Source: Candidatus Avelusimicrobium fimicolum
GTDB lineage: Bacteria; Elusimicrobiota; Elusimicrobia; Elusimicrobiales; Elusimicrobiaceae
Length of the DNA: 60,160 bases
Assembly: GCA_900541355.1 (NCBI GenBank)
Contig: UQJU01000004.1
Coordinates: forward strand, 1 to 60,160
Reading direction: 5' to 3'
In this document: positions 16,782-24,261 of the stretch, one piece after another
Layout of the letters: each line of letters opens with the position of its first letter
Position numbering within the stretch: position 1 is the first letter of the stretch
The notes under the pieces: generated by a model
The model's database searches: none
What the model saw: only the letters and a program-made list of their open reading frames with translations
What the model was told of the DNA's origin: nothing
Position numbers and translations under genes: made by a program

Positions 16782-18164
16782 ATGTTCGCAAAATTAGTTG
16801 GTTGGCTTAAACCTTTGCCGGACGGAACACCTATTTCCGACGAGGCACAGATTAAGCGTTTGTACCGTAACTGGCGTATTAAGATGTTCTTCGGCATGTA
16901 CTTTGGTTATGCCTTGTTTTATTTCACCCGCAAAAATTTGGATTATGTAAAACCTGCGCTGAGCCAGAACTTTGGCTTGGACGTAATTCAGTTGGGGTAT
17001 ATCGGCACGACGATTTATCTTACCTACGGTATCGGTAAGTTTTTAAGCGGCGTGTTGGCGGACCGCTGTAACATCCGTGGCGTAATGGCGCTCGGCTTGT
17101 TCATTTCTTCCCTTATCAACTTGGCGTTCCCTTTCCTGCCGCAATTCCAGGCCTTCTTGGGCAATATGGGTATTACCTTGCCGCTCGTGGCGTTGGCCTC
17201 GTTTGCCTGGGGCTTGAACGGTGTGGCGCAGTCTATGGGATTTCCTCCGGTAGCCAAAGGTTTGGTATACTGGTTCTCCCCCTCTGAAAGAGCGACCAAA
17301 TGGACCTTGTGGTCCTCTTCCCACACGTTCGGTGCGTTCTTTGTGGGCGTGTTGATTTCTTATCTGCTCAAATTGGATATGTGGAAAATGGCTTTTATCG
17401 TACCTGCTTTTATGGGTATTTGTTATAGTATTTTCCTGATGTTCTTCTTGACCGATAAACCTACTACCGTGGGTTTGCCTCCTATTGAAGTTTACAGAAA
17501 CGACGTAATGCCTGTAAAAGAAAAGAGCACCCTTTCCCACTGGGAAATTCTTAAAAAACACGTGCTCAAAAACCCGTTCCTTTGGGCCTTGGCTATTTCG
17601 TACATCTTCATTTACTATGTGCGCTTTGCTACGTTGGACTGGGGTACGATGTTCCTGACCCAGGAACGCGGCTTTACGCCCGATGGTGCCGTGTCCGCTA
17701 TGAAATGGATGCCTTTCTTGGGTATGCCCGGCGGTATCGTTGCCGGTTACTTGGCTGATAAATTCTTCCAAGGCCGCTGCACCCAAATGAACATTATTTA
17801 TTTGGTCATTTTGGCCGCCAGTTGCTGGGGCTTTTATTGTGTGGCCGGTACAGACCAGTTCTTCTGGACGTCCTTGCTCGCTTCGTTTATCGGCTTCTTT
17901 GTGGACGGTCCGCAGAATCTGGCCGGCGGTGTGCAAGCCTCCCGTGTAACCGTGCAGGAATCCGTTTCCGCCGCGTGCGGCTTTACGGGTATGTTCGGTT
18001 ACTTTGGTGCTATGTTGTCCAGCACCGGGGCCGCGTACATCAGCAAGAGTTTCGGCTGGAAAGGTGTGTACTTCTCCTGCATTATTGCGTGTATTATCGC
18101 AATGGGCTGTATTGCCACCACTTGGAAGAAGGAAGCCGCTTCTATTTCTGCTGAAAACAAATAA
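16782..18164 (+). CDS. OPA-family sugar-phosphate/phosphate antiporter (UhpC/UhpT/GlpT type)
   Basis: A 460-residue inner-membrane transporter of the organophosphate:phosphate antiporter branch of the MFS. The helix 1 motif YFTRKN, the early Tyr-rich start YFGYALFYFTRK region, and SFAWGLNGVAQSMGFPP in helix 4-5 are typical of UhpC/UhpT/GlpT. Twelve hydrophobic helices fit the length. Such proteins take up glucose 6-phosphate, other hexose phosphates or glycerol 3-phosphate in exchange for phosphate. UhpC-type sensors look the same in sequence, but no UhpAB two-component pair is nearby, so transport is the better guess. It has its own promoter, leader and terminator. Confidence 0.88.
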   Translation: MFAKLVGWLKPLPDGTPISDEAQIKRLYRNWRIKMFFGMYFGYALFYFTRKNLDYVKPALSQNFGLDVIQLGYIGTTIYLTYGIGKFLSGVLADRCNIRGVMALGLFISSLINLAFPFLPQFQAFLGNMGITLPLVALASFAWGLNGVAQSMGFPPVAKGLVYWFSPSERATKWTLWSSSHTFGAFFVGVLISYLLKLDMWKMAFIVPAFMGICYSIFLMFFLTDKPTTVGLPPIEVYRNDVMPVKEKSTLSHWEILKKHVLKNPFLWALAISYIFIYYVRFATLDWGTMFLTQERGFTPDGAVSAMKWMPFLGMPGGIVAGYLADKFFQGRCTQMNIIYLVILAASCWGFYCVAGTDQFFWTSLLASFIGFFVDGPQNLAGGVQASRVTVQESVSAACGFTGMFGYFGAMLSSTGAAYISKSFGWKGVYFSCIIACIIAMGCIATTWKKEAASISAENK

Positions 18165-18181
18165 CATTTACGGTTATTTAG

Positions 18182-18214
18182 AAAAACCCCTGGGATTAAT
18201 TCCCGGGGGTTTTT
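18182..18214. terminator. Bidirectional terminator after the OPA transporter
   Basis: AAAAACCCCTGGG-ATTAAT-TCCCGGGGGTTTTT. It can also end minus-strand transcripts coming from 18465. The gap 18215-18464 has no convincing gene; it holds a possible 21-codon ORF (18269-18334, minus) and an isolated GGTCCTTTTACCC site at 18433-18445. Confidence 0.85.
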
Positions 18215-18464
18215 CGTCTAATGGCCATTATTGGGGACTGGCTAAAAGAATTTAAATTCTATTCTAAATCAAGGATAATGTTTATAAAGAAAGTTTGTTT
18301 GCTCCCAAACCGTGGAATTTAATGCTTGGGTCATAATAACATATCCTTCCGTTATTGCGCTTGCAAAAGGATAGATTTTAAAGCATTTTCCCCTCTATTT
18401 GTGTAGATTTTTAAGCAGAAAAATGCCCATTTGGTCCTTTTACCCCCGGGTATAGATAAAAAAT

Positions 18465-19421
18465 TTAACGGTGTTCTTGGATAATAAAAACCTTACATAA
18501 CGGGTGATCTGGGTCGTCTGTACAATGGGAGATTTTGAAGTTTTTATCGTCCATAATTTTTTTTATTTCCTGTTGTTCTGCCTCGCTCGGCGTAACCTTT
18601 GGCAGAAAAATAAAGAAATCCGTATTTGCATCTTTACGGTAGTTTGCCGGCACTCTAAATAAAAGAGTTTTCCCGCTCAATTTGGCCTCTTCCGCTAATT
18701 TTTCCCACGCGGGGGCAGATACATATTCTACTGTTTTGGTTTTAAGACCGTCCTTGTTTAGCAACTGTGGCATCGTGGGATAGTCGTTAGATGATAATTG
18801 CGTATGCCACGCTCCACCGTAAACAATAAAACGGGACTGTGGGTCCGCCTTGGCAACGGACAAAATGATTTTTGCCCAATGTTCATTGCGCGCACGCATC
18901 CCCGCGGCCGATTTGCTCCAAGCGTAATTATTTTGTGCCTGGGGTAAATCCAACCCAAGTACCGTCAACCCATAGCGTTTTGCTACCGCTGCCGAAGCCG
19001 AATAGGCTTTTCCTAATGCTAATTTACTTTCCAGTTCAGTCAGCGTAATTTGATTGCCCGCGTATTGGTCCAAAAGAGGTTGCTCGGAGGATAAGTAAAA
19101 TTCTGTGCCAAAATGTGTAAAACCTTCCTTATTCTGTCCAAAATATTTAATCATAAGGTTGGTTTCTCTCTTGGCGCGTTCATTTCCGTGTTCTTCGCCC
19201 AAAAGTAATATATCGGTATCTCTGTCCAACAGCGTGGCATAATTGAAATTACCCGTTATTGGGCGAACCTGTTTTAAGAGTGCTTTCTTTAAAACAGTAT
19301 CACTTGTTAAGCGGGCTTCAAAATTGTGGCGTGCGCGGTCAAAATCGGGTGCAAAGGCCAGGGCCTTTTCTGCGCATAAAACGAGGCAAATTAACAATAA
19401 AAATAGAGTAATCTTCTTCAT
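18465..19421 (-). CDS. Exported ChaN/EreA-like (TIKI superfamily) protein
   Basis: A 318-residue protein with a signal peptide (cleavage near ALA at 22). The motif LLLGEEHG (GEEH at 75-78) and the later YGGAWHT match the two conserved signatures of the EreA/ChaN/TIKI fold, which includes haem-binding ChaN lipoproteins and erythromycin esterase. No lipobox Cys is seen, so it is probably periplasmic rather than a lipoprotein. Which activity it has, haem binding or hydrolase, cannot be told. The promoter TTGACT-N17-TATAGT ends 6 bp before the ATG, so the transcript is predicted to be leaderless. Confidence 0.75.
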   Translation of the reverse strand: MKKITLFLLLICLVLCAEKALAFAPDFDRARHNFEARLTSDTVLKKALLKQVRPITGNFNYATLLDRDTDILLLGEEHGNERAKRETNLMIKYFGQNKEGFTHFGTEFYLSSEQPLLDQYAGNQITLTELESKLALGKAYSASAAVAKRYGLTVLGLDLPQAQNNYAWSKSAAGMRARNEHWAKIILSVAKADPQSRFIVYGGAWHTQLSSNDYPTMPQLLNKDGLKTKTVEYVSAPAWEKLAEEAKLSGKTLLFRVPANYRKDANTDFFIFLPKVTPSEAEQQEIKKIMDDKNFKISHCTDDPDHPLCKVFIIQEHR

Positions 19422-19427
19422 ATTTAT

Positions 19428-19456
19428 ACTATAAGTGTTCTTGTTGAAATAGTCAA
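19428..19456 (-). promoter_or_regulatory. Promoter of the ChaN-like gene, predicted leaderless
   Basis: Minus strand: TTGACT (19451-19456), 17 bp, TATAGT (19428-19433), then 6 nt to ATG at 19421. The -35 sits right behind the pyk terminator. Confidence 0.75.
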
Positions 19457-19463
19457 GGCAAAA

Positions 19464-19494
19464 AAATACGCCGCCCGAAATCGGACGGCGTATT
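19464..19494 (-). terminator. pyk terminator
   Basis: Minus strand: AATACGCCGTCCGA-TT-TCGGGCGGCGTATT followed by a run of T. Confidence 0.9.
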
Positions 19495-19511
19495 AAGCAA
19501 CTAATGGTTAA

Positions 19512-20933
19512 TTAGATGTTCATAACGTAGAGCATATTGGTCGTACCGGCTTTACCAAACGGAATACCGGCAGTTACTACTACGTTGTCGCCTTCTTTGG
19601 CTAAACCTTGGGCGAGGACGGCTTTTTTGGCTTCGCGCGTCATATCGTCAAAGTTTTTCAAATTGTCAATGACAATCGGCGTTACACCCCATACCACAGC
19701 CAACTGGCGGGCGGTGGTTATGTTTGGCGTAAGGGCCAAAATAGGCAAGCCGCCGGCGCGCTGTTGGGAGGCACGCAGAGTGGTGGAACCGGAATCGGTA
19801 AACGTAACGATTACGTTGGCCGTATCCAAGTTGGTGGCCACAATGCCGGCACCCGTAGTGATGGCGCCTTCTTTGGTGGAATCGTTTTTGCGTTCCAACA
19901 AGGAAAGGCCTTTGCGGTAGCGGTGGTCTTTTTCTACGGTTTCAATGATGCGGCGCATCGTGGTAACGGCTTCCACCGGGTGATCGCCTTGGGCGGTTTC
20001 GGCAGAGAGCATTACAGCGTCCACACCGTCGTAAACGGCGGTAGCCACGTCGGAGGCTTCAGCGCGGGTAGGCATAATGTTGTGAATCATAGATTCCAAC
20101 ATTTGCGTAGCAATGATGACCGGTTTACCAGCTTTGCGGCAGCCGGAAACAATCTTTTTCTGCAAGACCGGCACGAGTTCGGGACTGGTTTCTACGCCCA
20201 GGTCGCCACGGGCAACCATTACTACGTCGGTCAAGTCAATAATTTCGCGCAAGTGTTCAATGGCGGACGGCTTTTCAATTTTGGAGATGATGTGCGCTTT
20301 GGATTTCATCAAACCGCGCAATTCAATTAAGTCTTCCGGTTCCTGAACGAAGGACAAGCCGATGAAATCGGCGCCCAACATTTCGGCGATTTTCAAATCT
20401 TCTTTATCTTTGGCGGTTAACGCGGAAAGCGGCAATTTTACGCCGGGTACGTTTACGCCTTTTTTGTTGGAAAGTTCGCCACCCGCGATAACGGTGCAGT
20501 CGGCGGTGTCGGCGGTGTGGGCATCCACACGCAAGCGGACTACGCCGTCATTAAGCAAAAGTTCCAGGCCGTCTTTCATAGCGGCAAAAATTTCTTTGTG
20601 GGGCAGGCAAACGCGGGTCTGGTCGCCGGGTTCCGGATTCATATCCAAGCGGAATTTATCCCCTTCTTTCAAGTGGATGCGGTAATCTTTAAACGTGCCA
20701 ACGCGGAGTTTCGGGCCTTGCAAGTCAAACAAGATACCCAAAGTGCAGTTGTATTTTTTTTCCATCTTGCGGATGTTGGTTACTCTTTCCTGGTATTCGG
20801 GCAAGGAACCGTGGCTGCAGTTGCAGCGGAACACGGAAACGCCGGCTTTTACCAAGGATTCAATAGATTTTTCATCGCTGGTGTCGGGACCGATGGTCGC
20901 GACGATTTTGCAAAAGTCAGTATTTTTCGGCAT
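19512..20933 (-). CDS. pyk: Pyruvate kinase
   Basis: A 473-residue glycolytic enzyme that converts phosphoenolpyruvate and ADP to pyruvate and ATP in the cytosol. The N-terminal IVATIGPDT, the active-site strand VFRCNCSHG (usual RLNFSHG, with Arg, Asn and Ser kept), ISKIEKPSA with the catalytic Lys, MVARGDLGVE, and the signature PTRAEASDVATAVYDG are all visible. The length is normal, and there is no extra C-terminal PEP-utiliser domain. The Leu-to-Cys and Phe-to-Cys changes in the RLNFSHG loop are slightly unusual. The gene is monocistronic with a strong terminator. Confidence 0.97.
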   Translation of the reverse strand: MPKNTDFCKIVATIGPDTSDEKSIESLVKAGVSVFRCNCSHGSLPEYQERVTNIRKMEKKYNCTLGILFDLQGPKLRVGTFKDYRIHLKEGDKFRLDMNPEPGDQTRVCLPHKEIFAAMKDGLELLLNDGVVRLRVDAHTADTADCTVIAGGELSNKKGVNVPGVKLPLSALTAKDKEDLKIAEMLGADFIGLSFVQEPEDLIELRGLMKSKAHIISKIEKPSAIEHLREIIDLTDVVMVARGDLGVETSPELVPVLQKKIVSGCRKAGKPVIIATQMLESMIHNIMPTRAEASDVATAVYDGVDAVMLSAETAQGDHPVEAVTTMRRIIETVEKDHRYRKGLSLLERKNDSTKEGAITTGAGIVATNLDTANVIVTFTDSGSTTLRASQQRAGGLPILALTPNITTARQLAVVWGVTPIVIDNLKNFDDMTREAKKAVLAQGLAKEGDNVVVTAGIPFGKAGTTNMLYVMNI

Positions 20934-21041
20934 AATCTTAATTTTATTTCCTCTATCTAACTATATGAGAGGGGGTTTTCCCCTTCTTTATTATTTTATT
21001 ATTTTTGGAGCGCGTTGTCATTGGTTTATTGTATTAGAAAA

Positions 21042-21070
21042 TTGAAAAGCCCCTTTAAATTCGCTAAAAT
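21042..21070 (+). promoter_or_regulatory. Promoter of the AlaX-like gene, predicted leaderless
   Basis: TTGAAA (21042-21047), 17 bp, TAAAAT (21065-21070), then 7 nt to ATG 21078. No Shine-Dalgarno sequence fits between them. Confidence 0.75.
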
Positions 21071-21077
21071 ATACCAT

Positions 21078-21533
21078 ATGGATACGTCTTTAACCCCTAA
21101 AAAAGATTATTTTCCCCCGATGCATACGGCCGAACACATTTTGAACCAAACAATGGTTCGTATGTTTGGCTGTGAGCGCAGTTTAACTAACCATATTGAA
21201 AAAAATAAATCCAAGTGTGATTATTTCCTGCCGATTGAACCGACAGCGGAACAGTTGCGCGAGGTGGAAGATATGGTAAATGACGTGATTGCCGGGCAAC
21301 TGCCCGTAACGGCGGAGGAACTTCCGCGCGAGGAGGCGGAAAAGAGTGTGGATTTATCCCGTTTGCCGCCAGAAGCCGGAAATACCGTGAGGTTGGTGCG
21401 CGTGGGCGGGTATGATGTCTGCCCCTGTATTGGCAAACACGTGGAAAATACCCGCGAAATCGGGCATTTTAAAATAATCAGTTGGTCATACCAAAACGGC
21501 AAATTGCGTATCCGTTACAAACTTGAAGATTAA
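21078..21533 (+). CDS. AlaX-like / tRNA-synthetase second-additional-domain protein
   Basis: A 151-residue protein with the zinc-binding HxxxH motif (HTAEH, H16 and H20) and a later CPCIGKH motif, the pattern of the editing domain of threonyl- and alanyl-tRNA synthetases and of free-standing AlaX. Such proteins hydrolyse mischarged aminoacyl-tRNA. It is shorter than AlaX-S and lacks the N-terminal OB part, so the exact substrate is open. The start at 21078 is chosen from the promoter position; an upstream in-frame TTG at 21015 lies before the -35 box. The next gene follows after 14 bp, probably in the same operon. Confidence 0.7.
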   Translation: MDTSLTPKKDYFPPMHTAEHILNQTMVRMFGCERSLTNHIEKNKSKCDYFLPIEPTAEQLREVEDMVNDVIAGQLPVTAEELPREEAEKSVDLSRLPPEAGNTVRLVRVGGYDVCPCIGKHVENTREIGHFKIISWSYQNGKLRIRYKLED

Positions 21534-21547
21534 ACCCCAGGAGAATT

Positions 21548-22420
21548 ATGAAACTTTTGCAAAAAGCATTTTTGCTGATTGCCTTGGTGTTGCTTTGCGG
21601 TGTTTCGTACGCGCAGGACGGCAAACAGGGCTGGCAAATTGAACTGAAAAAAATTGCTCTTGACGTAACTTCCACCGAAGTAAAACACGCCAAAGAATAC
21701 CAAGACTTTTCTGATGCCCGCTTAAACGGCGATTCCCAAACTGCCGTGCGCGGTAATTTGGATGCGATATCGGATTATCACGCCGAACACTATTTGTGGA
21801 CCAATGAACTGTTAATGGACTATGGCCGTACTAAAATCCGCCCTGTGGAAGGCGAGACCTTAACCAATGAAAATGCCGACAAAATTTTGTTTACCACCGG
21901 CTACACCCAACGCTTATGGAAGGTTGAAAACTTTTTAGGCGGCTTTGAAGCCGGCCCATTTGCCAATTTGGGTTACGAAACCGAATTTACCAAGCCTGAT
22001 AATTCCCCCCGCACCCGCATTTTGCGCGGAACGGCCGGGGTAAAAATGTTTGAAGGAAAATATTTAAAAAGTTTGTTTGCTGCCGTAGTGGGTGAGCGTG
22101 ATTTTACATATAGCCCCAATTCAACCAAACTGGCGTGGGAAGCGGGATTGAAAATTGAGCAGCCCGTGCGCGAAGGTGTAACGGCCAAATATTCTGCCCT
22201 GTTCCGTGATTATTTAAGCGCATCTGAAAAGCGCCCGACCGATTTAGATTATGAATTTGCCGCCGATGCGCGCTTGGAAGTGGAATTATATAAAAATTTG
22301 CACCTTGCCCCGTTTATCAGTTATTATACGGCGCAGGCCAAAGATTTCGGTACGCGCGGTGAAAATATTTATGTGGGTGTATCGTTATCATTTAGCCATA
22401 TTTTTAAAGAAGCCAAATAA
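21548..22420 (+). CDS. Exported beta-strand-rich protein, probable outer-membrane barrel
   Basis: A 290-residue protein with a signal peptide (cleavage near SYAQ at 22). The mature part has alternating hydrophobic/polar strands with frequent aromatic residues (for example WTNELLMDYG, FTTGYTQRLW, ENIYVGVSLSFSHIF), as expected for a small outer-membrane beta barrel of the DUF481/DUF3078 kind. The family cannot be named with certainty. RBS AGGAG. It follows the AlaX-like gene by 14 bp. The C-terminus is FKEAK rather than the terminal Phe typical of many barrels. Confidence 0.65.
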   Translation: MKLLQKAFLLIALVLLCGVSYAQDGKQGWQIELKKIALDVTSTEVKHAKEYQDFSDARLNGDSQTAVRGNLDAISDYHAEHYLWTNELLMDYGRTKIRPVEGETLTNENADKILFTTGYTQRLWKVENFLGGFEAGPFANLGYETEFTKPDNSPRTRILRGTAGVKMFEGKYLKSLFAAVVGERDFTYSPNSTKLAWEAGLKIEQPVREGVTAKYSALFRDYLSASEKRPTDLDYEFAADARLEVELYKNLHLAPFISYYTAQAKDFGTRGENIYVGVSLSFSHIFKEAK

Positions 22421-22440
22421 TCAATATTAGTGTGTATCAT

Positions 22441-22474
22441 AAAAAATCCCCCAGTTTTGTCTGGGGGATTTTTT
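22441..22474. terminator. Bidirectional terminator
   Basis: AAAAAATCCCCCAG-TTTTGT-CTGGGGGATTTTTT between the convergent beta-barrel gene and the ART-like gene. Confidence 0.9.
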
Positions 22475-22478
22475 ATGG

Positions 22479-23357
22479 TTAACGGAGAAAGCCTCCTCCG
22501 CTAAATTGATTGGTCCAGATGTTATGCGGACGGTTCGTTCCTTGCTGAATTTTTTCCATAACGTTTTGCAAGGATTCGGGCCCGTATTCTCCGTGAAAAT
22601 ATACATCCACAATATCCGAAGCAGGGATATCTTCATAAGAGTAATAAATAGTTTTGGTGGAGTTAAGTTTTGGATCTTTACCAAGTTCCATTGCAGGCGT
22701 CCGGCGTACTACAAACACAACTCCAAGGCCATCTTTCTTATACCCGTTTTGGAAAATATAATGGCTTGCTTCCGTGTAAGAAGAAGACAAACTGACGGCC
22801 GATCCTCTGGAATCCGTACCCACGTTCCAAGTAGAGTTTTTAGGCGAAAAGCCGTTCTTTAAAATGGCCACCAACTCTTCCGGCGTGATAATCATTCCGC
22901 GGTACAGAATCTTATCGGATTTTTCGTCCGGATGATACATAGACTGGGGTCTGCTCTGGTACGGCTCAATACGGCGGACATAAAAACCCGAAATATAATC
23001 CTCGGGCAAATGATATGAACTCAAAAGCGCAGCACGGTTTTGCTCAATATCTTTAATCCAATCTTGTTGTTTAAGCAGTTGTTGTTTTCTCTGCTCGTTG
23101 AGTTTGAGTTGGATTTCCTTGGCTTTTTTATTAACCGCTAATCTTAAAGTGGTTACCGGCAGTTGGACGACCGGGGTTTTAAACTTAGGATTTTTTACTT
23201 TAATACCAGTTACAGCCCCTTTTGGAAACAGGGTTTTGTTAGACGGCAAATGGTAAACTTTTATTTTAACACGTTTTACAGGCAGCCTCTGCGCCTGAGC
23301 AACGGGCGTAACAGCAACACAGACAAGTACAGCGAGAAGTAATTTTATGTATTTCAT
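22479..23357 (-). CDS. Exported ADP-ribosyltransferase-like protein
   Basis: A 292-residue protein with a signal peptide (cleavage near AQAQ at 23), then a basic Lys/Pro/Val-rich stretch (24-75) and a Gln/Lys-rich helix (78-110). Residues 150-262 fit the R-S-E layout of ADP-ribosyltransferases: LYRGM with R153, VSLSSSYTEASHY with the S-x-S motif near 189-191, and YEDIPASDIVDVY with E242 just before the usual IP..DI strand. The mature protein is predicted to be outside the cytoplasm, where NAD is scarce, so it may be a secreted effector or may have lost activity. RBS AAAGGA. Two small ORFs, each followed by a terminator, lie upstream on the same strand. Confidence 0.55.
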   Translation of the reverse strand: MKYIKLLLAVLVCVAVTPVAQAQRLPVKRVKIKVYHLPSNKTLFPKGAVTGIKVKNPKFKTPVVQLPVTTLRLAVNKKAKEIQLKLNEQRKQQLLKQQDWIKDIEQNRAALLSSYHLPEDYISGFYVRRIEPYQSRPQSMYHPDEKSDKILYRGMIITPEELVAILKNGFSPKNSTWNVGTDSRGSAVSLSSSYTEASHYIFQNGYKKDGLGVVFVVRRTPAMELGKDPKLNSTKTIYYSYEDIPASDIVDVYFHGEYGPESLQNVMEKIQQGTNRPHNIWTNQFSGGGFLR

Positions 23358-23400
23358 TTTATTTTTCCTTTTATCTATTAGTTAAATTCTGTAAAATAAA

Positions 23401-23429
23401 ACCCCGAACCTTTTATAAAAGTCCGGGGT
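23401..23429 (-). terminator. Terminator 2 upstream of the ART-like gene
   Basis: Minus strand: ACCCCGGAC-TTTTATAAAAG-GTTCGGGGT followed by TTTATTTTA. It lies between the 46-codon sORF and the ART-like gene. Confidence 0.7.
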
Positions 23430-23450
23430 GTAAAACTAAAACGACTTAAA

Positions 23451-23591
23451 TTAAAACATATATCCCGGGCTAAATTTTATTTTTTTAGTAATATTGGAAA
23501 TAAAATTAAATAGAACCACCATAATTTCCGCCATTGTGCAATCAACGGTAATTAACGGATGTTTCCAAGAAATTAGAATAATCTTTTGCAT
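23451..23591 (-). CDS. Small ORF, 46 residues, flanked by terminators
   Basis: It begins MQKIILISWKHPLITV and ends KIKFSPGYMF. An AAGG sequence 8 bp before the ATG can serve as RBS. It shares its ending (FSPGYM against FSPEPMV) and a weak overall resemblance with the upstream 53-residue ORF, and both are followed by GC-rich terminators. No family is recognised. It could be a peptide, a leader peptide for attenuation, or chance in an AT-rich region; the paired arrangement is the main argument for it. Confidence 0.35.
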   Translation of the reverse strand: MQKIILISWKHPLITVDCTMAEIMVVLFNFISNITKKIKFSPGYMF

Positions 23592-23620
23592 ATATGTACC
23601 TTTTTATAAATTTAAAAAAG

Positions 23621-23654
23621 AAAAACCCCGGTTTTTTAATAGCCCGGGGTTTTT
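23621..23654. terminator. Terminator 1 between the two small ORFs
   Basis: AAAAACCCCGG...CCGGGGTTTTT, strong on both strands; on the minus strand it is followed by TTTTTCTTTTTT. Confidence 0.85.
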
Positions 23655-23675
23655 AAATAAAATCTAAAACAAAAA

Positions 23676-23837
23676 TTATATAACCATTGGTTCCGGACTA
23701 AAATATCTATTTTTAATACTAGTATATAGATTGCACATAGAAAATAGATTAAACAAATCGGATGCAAAAACGACCGACTTCTTTGCAGAAGCGGAAATGG
23801 AGTGAGAAATAATGGTCCAAATGTTTTTGTTTTTCAT
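23676..23837 (-). CDS. Small ORF, 53 residues, paired with the next small ORF
   Basis: It begins MKNKNIWTIISHS and ends YFSPEPMVI. There is no Shine-Dalgarno sequence, but its ATG overlaps (ATGA) the stop of a possible 38-codon ORF at 23834-23950 (minus, MMYGCCSPTENRTKF...). DNA around its 3' end (TTTTAGTCCGG) resembles that of the downstream small ORF (TTTAGCCCGGG), so the ORF-plus-terminator unit looks duplicated. No family is recognised. Confidence 0.35.
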   Translation of the reverse strand: MKNKNIWTIISHSISASAKKSVVFASDLFNLFSMCNLYTSIKNRYFSPEPMVI

Positions 23838-23918
23838 AGATACAAATAGTGTATATTTTTTTTAAAAAAAATGCAACAATTTTTTAAAAATATTTTTTTT
23901 CGTAAAAATTTAGTTCTA

Positions 23919-23933
23919 TTCTCCGTCGGAGAA
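23919..23933. promoter_or_regulatory. 15-bp palindrome upstream of the small-ORF array
   Basis: TTCTCCG-T-CGGAGAA is a perfect dyad. Two overlapping TATAAT sequences lie just upstream on the minus strand near 23970-23985, so this may be an operator in the promoter region of the small-ORF/ART transcript. The remaining gap, 23990-24214, holds no gene I can support; 24060-24180 is noticeably more GC-rich than its surroundings. Confidence 0.35.
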
Positions 23934-24214
23934 CAGCAACCGTACATCATCCGTCAAATCTCTAATATTATATTATAAATTGACGTAAATTATTTGGTTG
24001 TTATTCAAATTTTAGCCCGCAAGTAGAAGCGTATTTCTGGTTTGCTTCTATGTTTTATGTCTTTAAGTAGCCCGATTACGGCGATTGTTTTTCCCCTTCT
24101 TTGGCTTTGCTTTTTCCCAGTGGAGCGGCTTGGAATAGTTTAGTGGCAGGGGCAGTATGCCACAGGCAGAGGTCGCCGGCACACATTACATATTTTTATT
24201 AATCTTTGTTAGAC

Positions 24215-24246
24215 AAAAAAGAGGGCTTCCGCAAGGAAGCCCTCTC
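24215..24246 (-). terminator. gapA terminator
   Basis: Minus strand: GAGAGGGCTTCC-TTGC-GGAAGCCCTC followed by TTTTTT. Confidence 0.9.
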
Positions 24247-24261
24247 TTGCAACAAATAAGA

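Noticed and set aside
23871..23978. A 35-codon plus-strand ORF (MQQFFKNIFF...) opposite the small-ORF array
   Set aside because: No RBS or promoter; its Phe/Ile/Lys composition is what random AT-rich DNA gives.
24060..24180. A GC-rich patch with a 40-codon GTG frame on the minus strand
   Set aside because: No RBS, no recognisable product and no promoter; left as unexplained non-coding sequence.
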